A stretch of DNA of 64,000 nt from Epichloe hybrida (lineage: Eukaryota; Ascomycota; Sordariomycetes; Hypocreales; Clavicipitaceae): contig JAFEKR010000001.1 of NCBI GenBank assembly GCA_019022495.1, forward strand, positions 7,998,001-8,062,000. The letters run 5' to 3'. Position numbers and translations under genes: made by a program. Shown one piece after another: positions 62,821-64,000 of this stretch; position 1 is the first letter of the stretch, and every line of letters begins with the position of its first letter. The notes under the pieces were generated by a model. The model was not told where the DNA came from. It made no database searches and worked only from the letters and a program-made list of their open reading frames with translations.

Positions 62821-63583
62821 TATTACCTTATTTAAAGAAAGTAATTACTTAGGACTAGACTTTAAAGAATAGATTTTAGTAAATAAATATTTACTTATTT
62901 TTATTAGTTTTAATAAAGTTTTTATTTACCTATAGCTTATATTTTATTAGGAACCTTTATATAGTAAATAAGGCCTTATTACTATTATATAGGTTACTTA
63001 TAAGGTTAGGTTTTTATTTTACCTTAAGTATAGTTAAGACTAGATTAAAGGTAAGAGATAAAGTAAGGTTAATTACTAGGGTACTAGGTTAGGCTATAAT
63101 AGGTAATTAGGTTAAGGGTTCTATAGTATTTATAGTTACTTATTATTAAAGGTATATAAGTTTTACTATTTACTTATTAAGTATAAGTTAAAGTATCTTA
63201 AATTAAGCTTATTAAGCTACTAGTAATACTATAGCATTAAATAGGGGAGTTATTATCCCCTAGCTAAGTTAGTCTTATAGCTAGAGTGTATTTACTATAT
63301 TTATTAATATATTTATTAGTATTTCTATTATATCTTTTAGTAGTTATTAAAAAGGACTAAAGGAAGTCTCTTAATTATTATAGACTAGCCCTTAAGTAAC
63401 TATAATAAGGTATTAATATAGTATTAAGAGACTTAAGGAGGAAAAGGGAAAGGAGAAGAGGCTATCCCTAGTAGCGCCCCTTATACCCCCTTAGCTTCTT
63501 ATATAAGCTCCTTACCTATTCCTGCTTGCCCCCTACCCTTCCTACTATCCGCAACATGCTTGGGCAAAGCCCAAGCCCTTACA
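62821..63583 (-). repeat. Right LTR copy (5' LTR on minus strand)
   Basis: 763 bp. On the minus strand it begins TGTAAGGGCTTGGGC. Its terminal inverted repeat is GCTTGGGC-AAA-GCCCAAGC (63558-63576), the less mutated version of that in the left copy. Many scattered G/A and C/T differences separate the two copies. Confidence 0.8.
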
Positions 63584-63714
63584 GCGGGGGACTGACGCTG
63601 TCTTGCGCTAACCCCACAAGCCAGTGCTCAATTCTGTCATGACGTGTTACTTTATAAAAACAAACATCAACAATCATATTCAACGCCTGTACAATCACGG
63701 CCACGCTGGATGAA

Positions 63715-64000
63715 TTAAAGGCAATTTTGCAGTGATGACGGAATTGTAGCCTTATCTACTCCCCAGCAGTACTGTCGAACCCATTCGAGCTCGATATTGA
63801 TTCTGAGTACCGCGCCATCGATCGAACATGGCCGCTCTGTGTCGATTCGCACCACGCACTTGGGCTTCTCGTCTCCAGCAAAGGACTTTTCACTCATACG
63901 AGAACACTCGCCCATTGCAGTCATCAAGTACCGTCGAGGACGCCATTCTCTCTGCGGCGTACCGGCACGTTCCGAAACATGGATTCTCCCATCGTTCCTT
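63715..64000 (-). CDS. Possible 3' end of a gene running off the right edge
   Basis: From the window edge to a stop at 63715 the minus strand stays open for 94 codons (..HVSERAGTPQREW..ERPCSIDGAVLRINIELEWVRQ..). Composition is normal, unlike the adjacent AT-rich block. No motif is recognised and the start is outside the window. It could equally be chance. Confidence 0.3.
   Translation of the reverse strand, partial: RNDGRIHVSERAGTPQREWRPRRYLMTAMGECSRMSEKSFAGDEKPKCVVRIDTERPCSIDGAVLRINIELEWVRQYCWGVDKATIPSSLQNCL

Larger units (their letters stand above)
61021..63583. mobile_element. RIP-like AT-rich block with a decayed LTR retrotransposon
   Basis: About 2.56 kb of strongly AT- and TA-rich sequence with no open frame above the noise, bounded abruptly on both sides by normal-composition DNA. 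It contains two long direct repeats (61347-62118 and 62821-63583) around a 702-bp centre that reads as a stop-riddled Ty3/gypsy reverse transcriptase on the minus strand. CpA/TpG loss and TpA excess fit repeat-induced point mutation. The flank 61021-61346 is equally AT-rich and may be older repeat. The element, read on the minus strand, has its 5' LTR at the right. Confidence 0.85.

Overview
The window is nuclear DNA of a filamentous ascomycete. Genes are split by short introns (about 50-240 bp, a few longer) with GT..AG ends and CTAAC/CTGAC-type branch points. First exons are often tiny. The protein set (group X hybrid histidine kinase, UDP-galactopyranose mutase, HsbA-type cell-wall proteins, Chs7-like chaperone) is typical of Pezizomycotina. 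An AT- and TA-rich block carrying a decayed Ty3/gypsy element looks like the product of repeat-induced point mutation (RIP). A sordariomycete, probably hypocrealean, is my best guess, but no marker in the window proves it.

Layout. 0-11 kb is gene-poor: one proline/glutamine-rich gene (1.6-3.2 kb), then about 8 kb of non-coding DNA with minisatellites and a recurring 9-mer, TACTCCGTA/TACGGAGTA. 11.2-19.0 kb holds one giant three-exon gene for a 2,492-residue hybrid histidine kinase. 21.1-29.2 kb carries UDP-galactopyranose mutase and, across a second gene-poor gap, a divergently transcribed nucleotide-sugar transporter; together they look like the UDP-galactofuranose supply and import pair. 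30-59.6 kb is a dense housekeeping block: ribosomal protein eL27, Nce101, a TTC36-like TPR protein, 4-hydroxyphenylpyruvate dioxygenase, TFIIH Ssl1, a Chs7-like membrane protein, an FHA protein, Lst8, two HsbA-type secreted proteins, a TMEM234 protein, proteasome alpha-1, a WKF-domain protein, a PhyH dioxygenase, a claudin-like membrane protein, an omega-amidase and spermidine synthase. 61.0-63.6 kb is the RIP-like block with two LTR copies around a reverse-transcriptase remnant. A partial reading frame runs off the right edge.

Functional links. The TTC36-like gene and the HPPD gene are head to head on one 1.1 kb intergenic region; in mammals TTC36 is reported to protect HPPD from degradation, so this may be an old tyrosine-catabolism pair. 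The omega-amidase and spermidine synthase genes are tail to tail and may be linked through the methionine-salvage cycle. UGM, the transporter, the Chs7-like protein and the HsbA proteins all concern the cell wall or surface. Exon boundaries were worked out by hand from splice signals and reading-phase continuity; no database search was possible.
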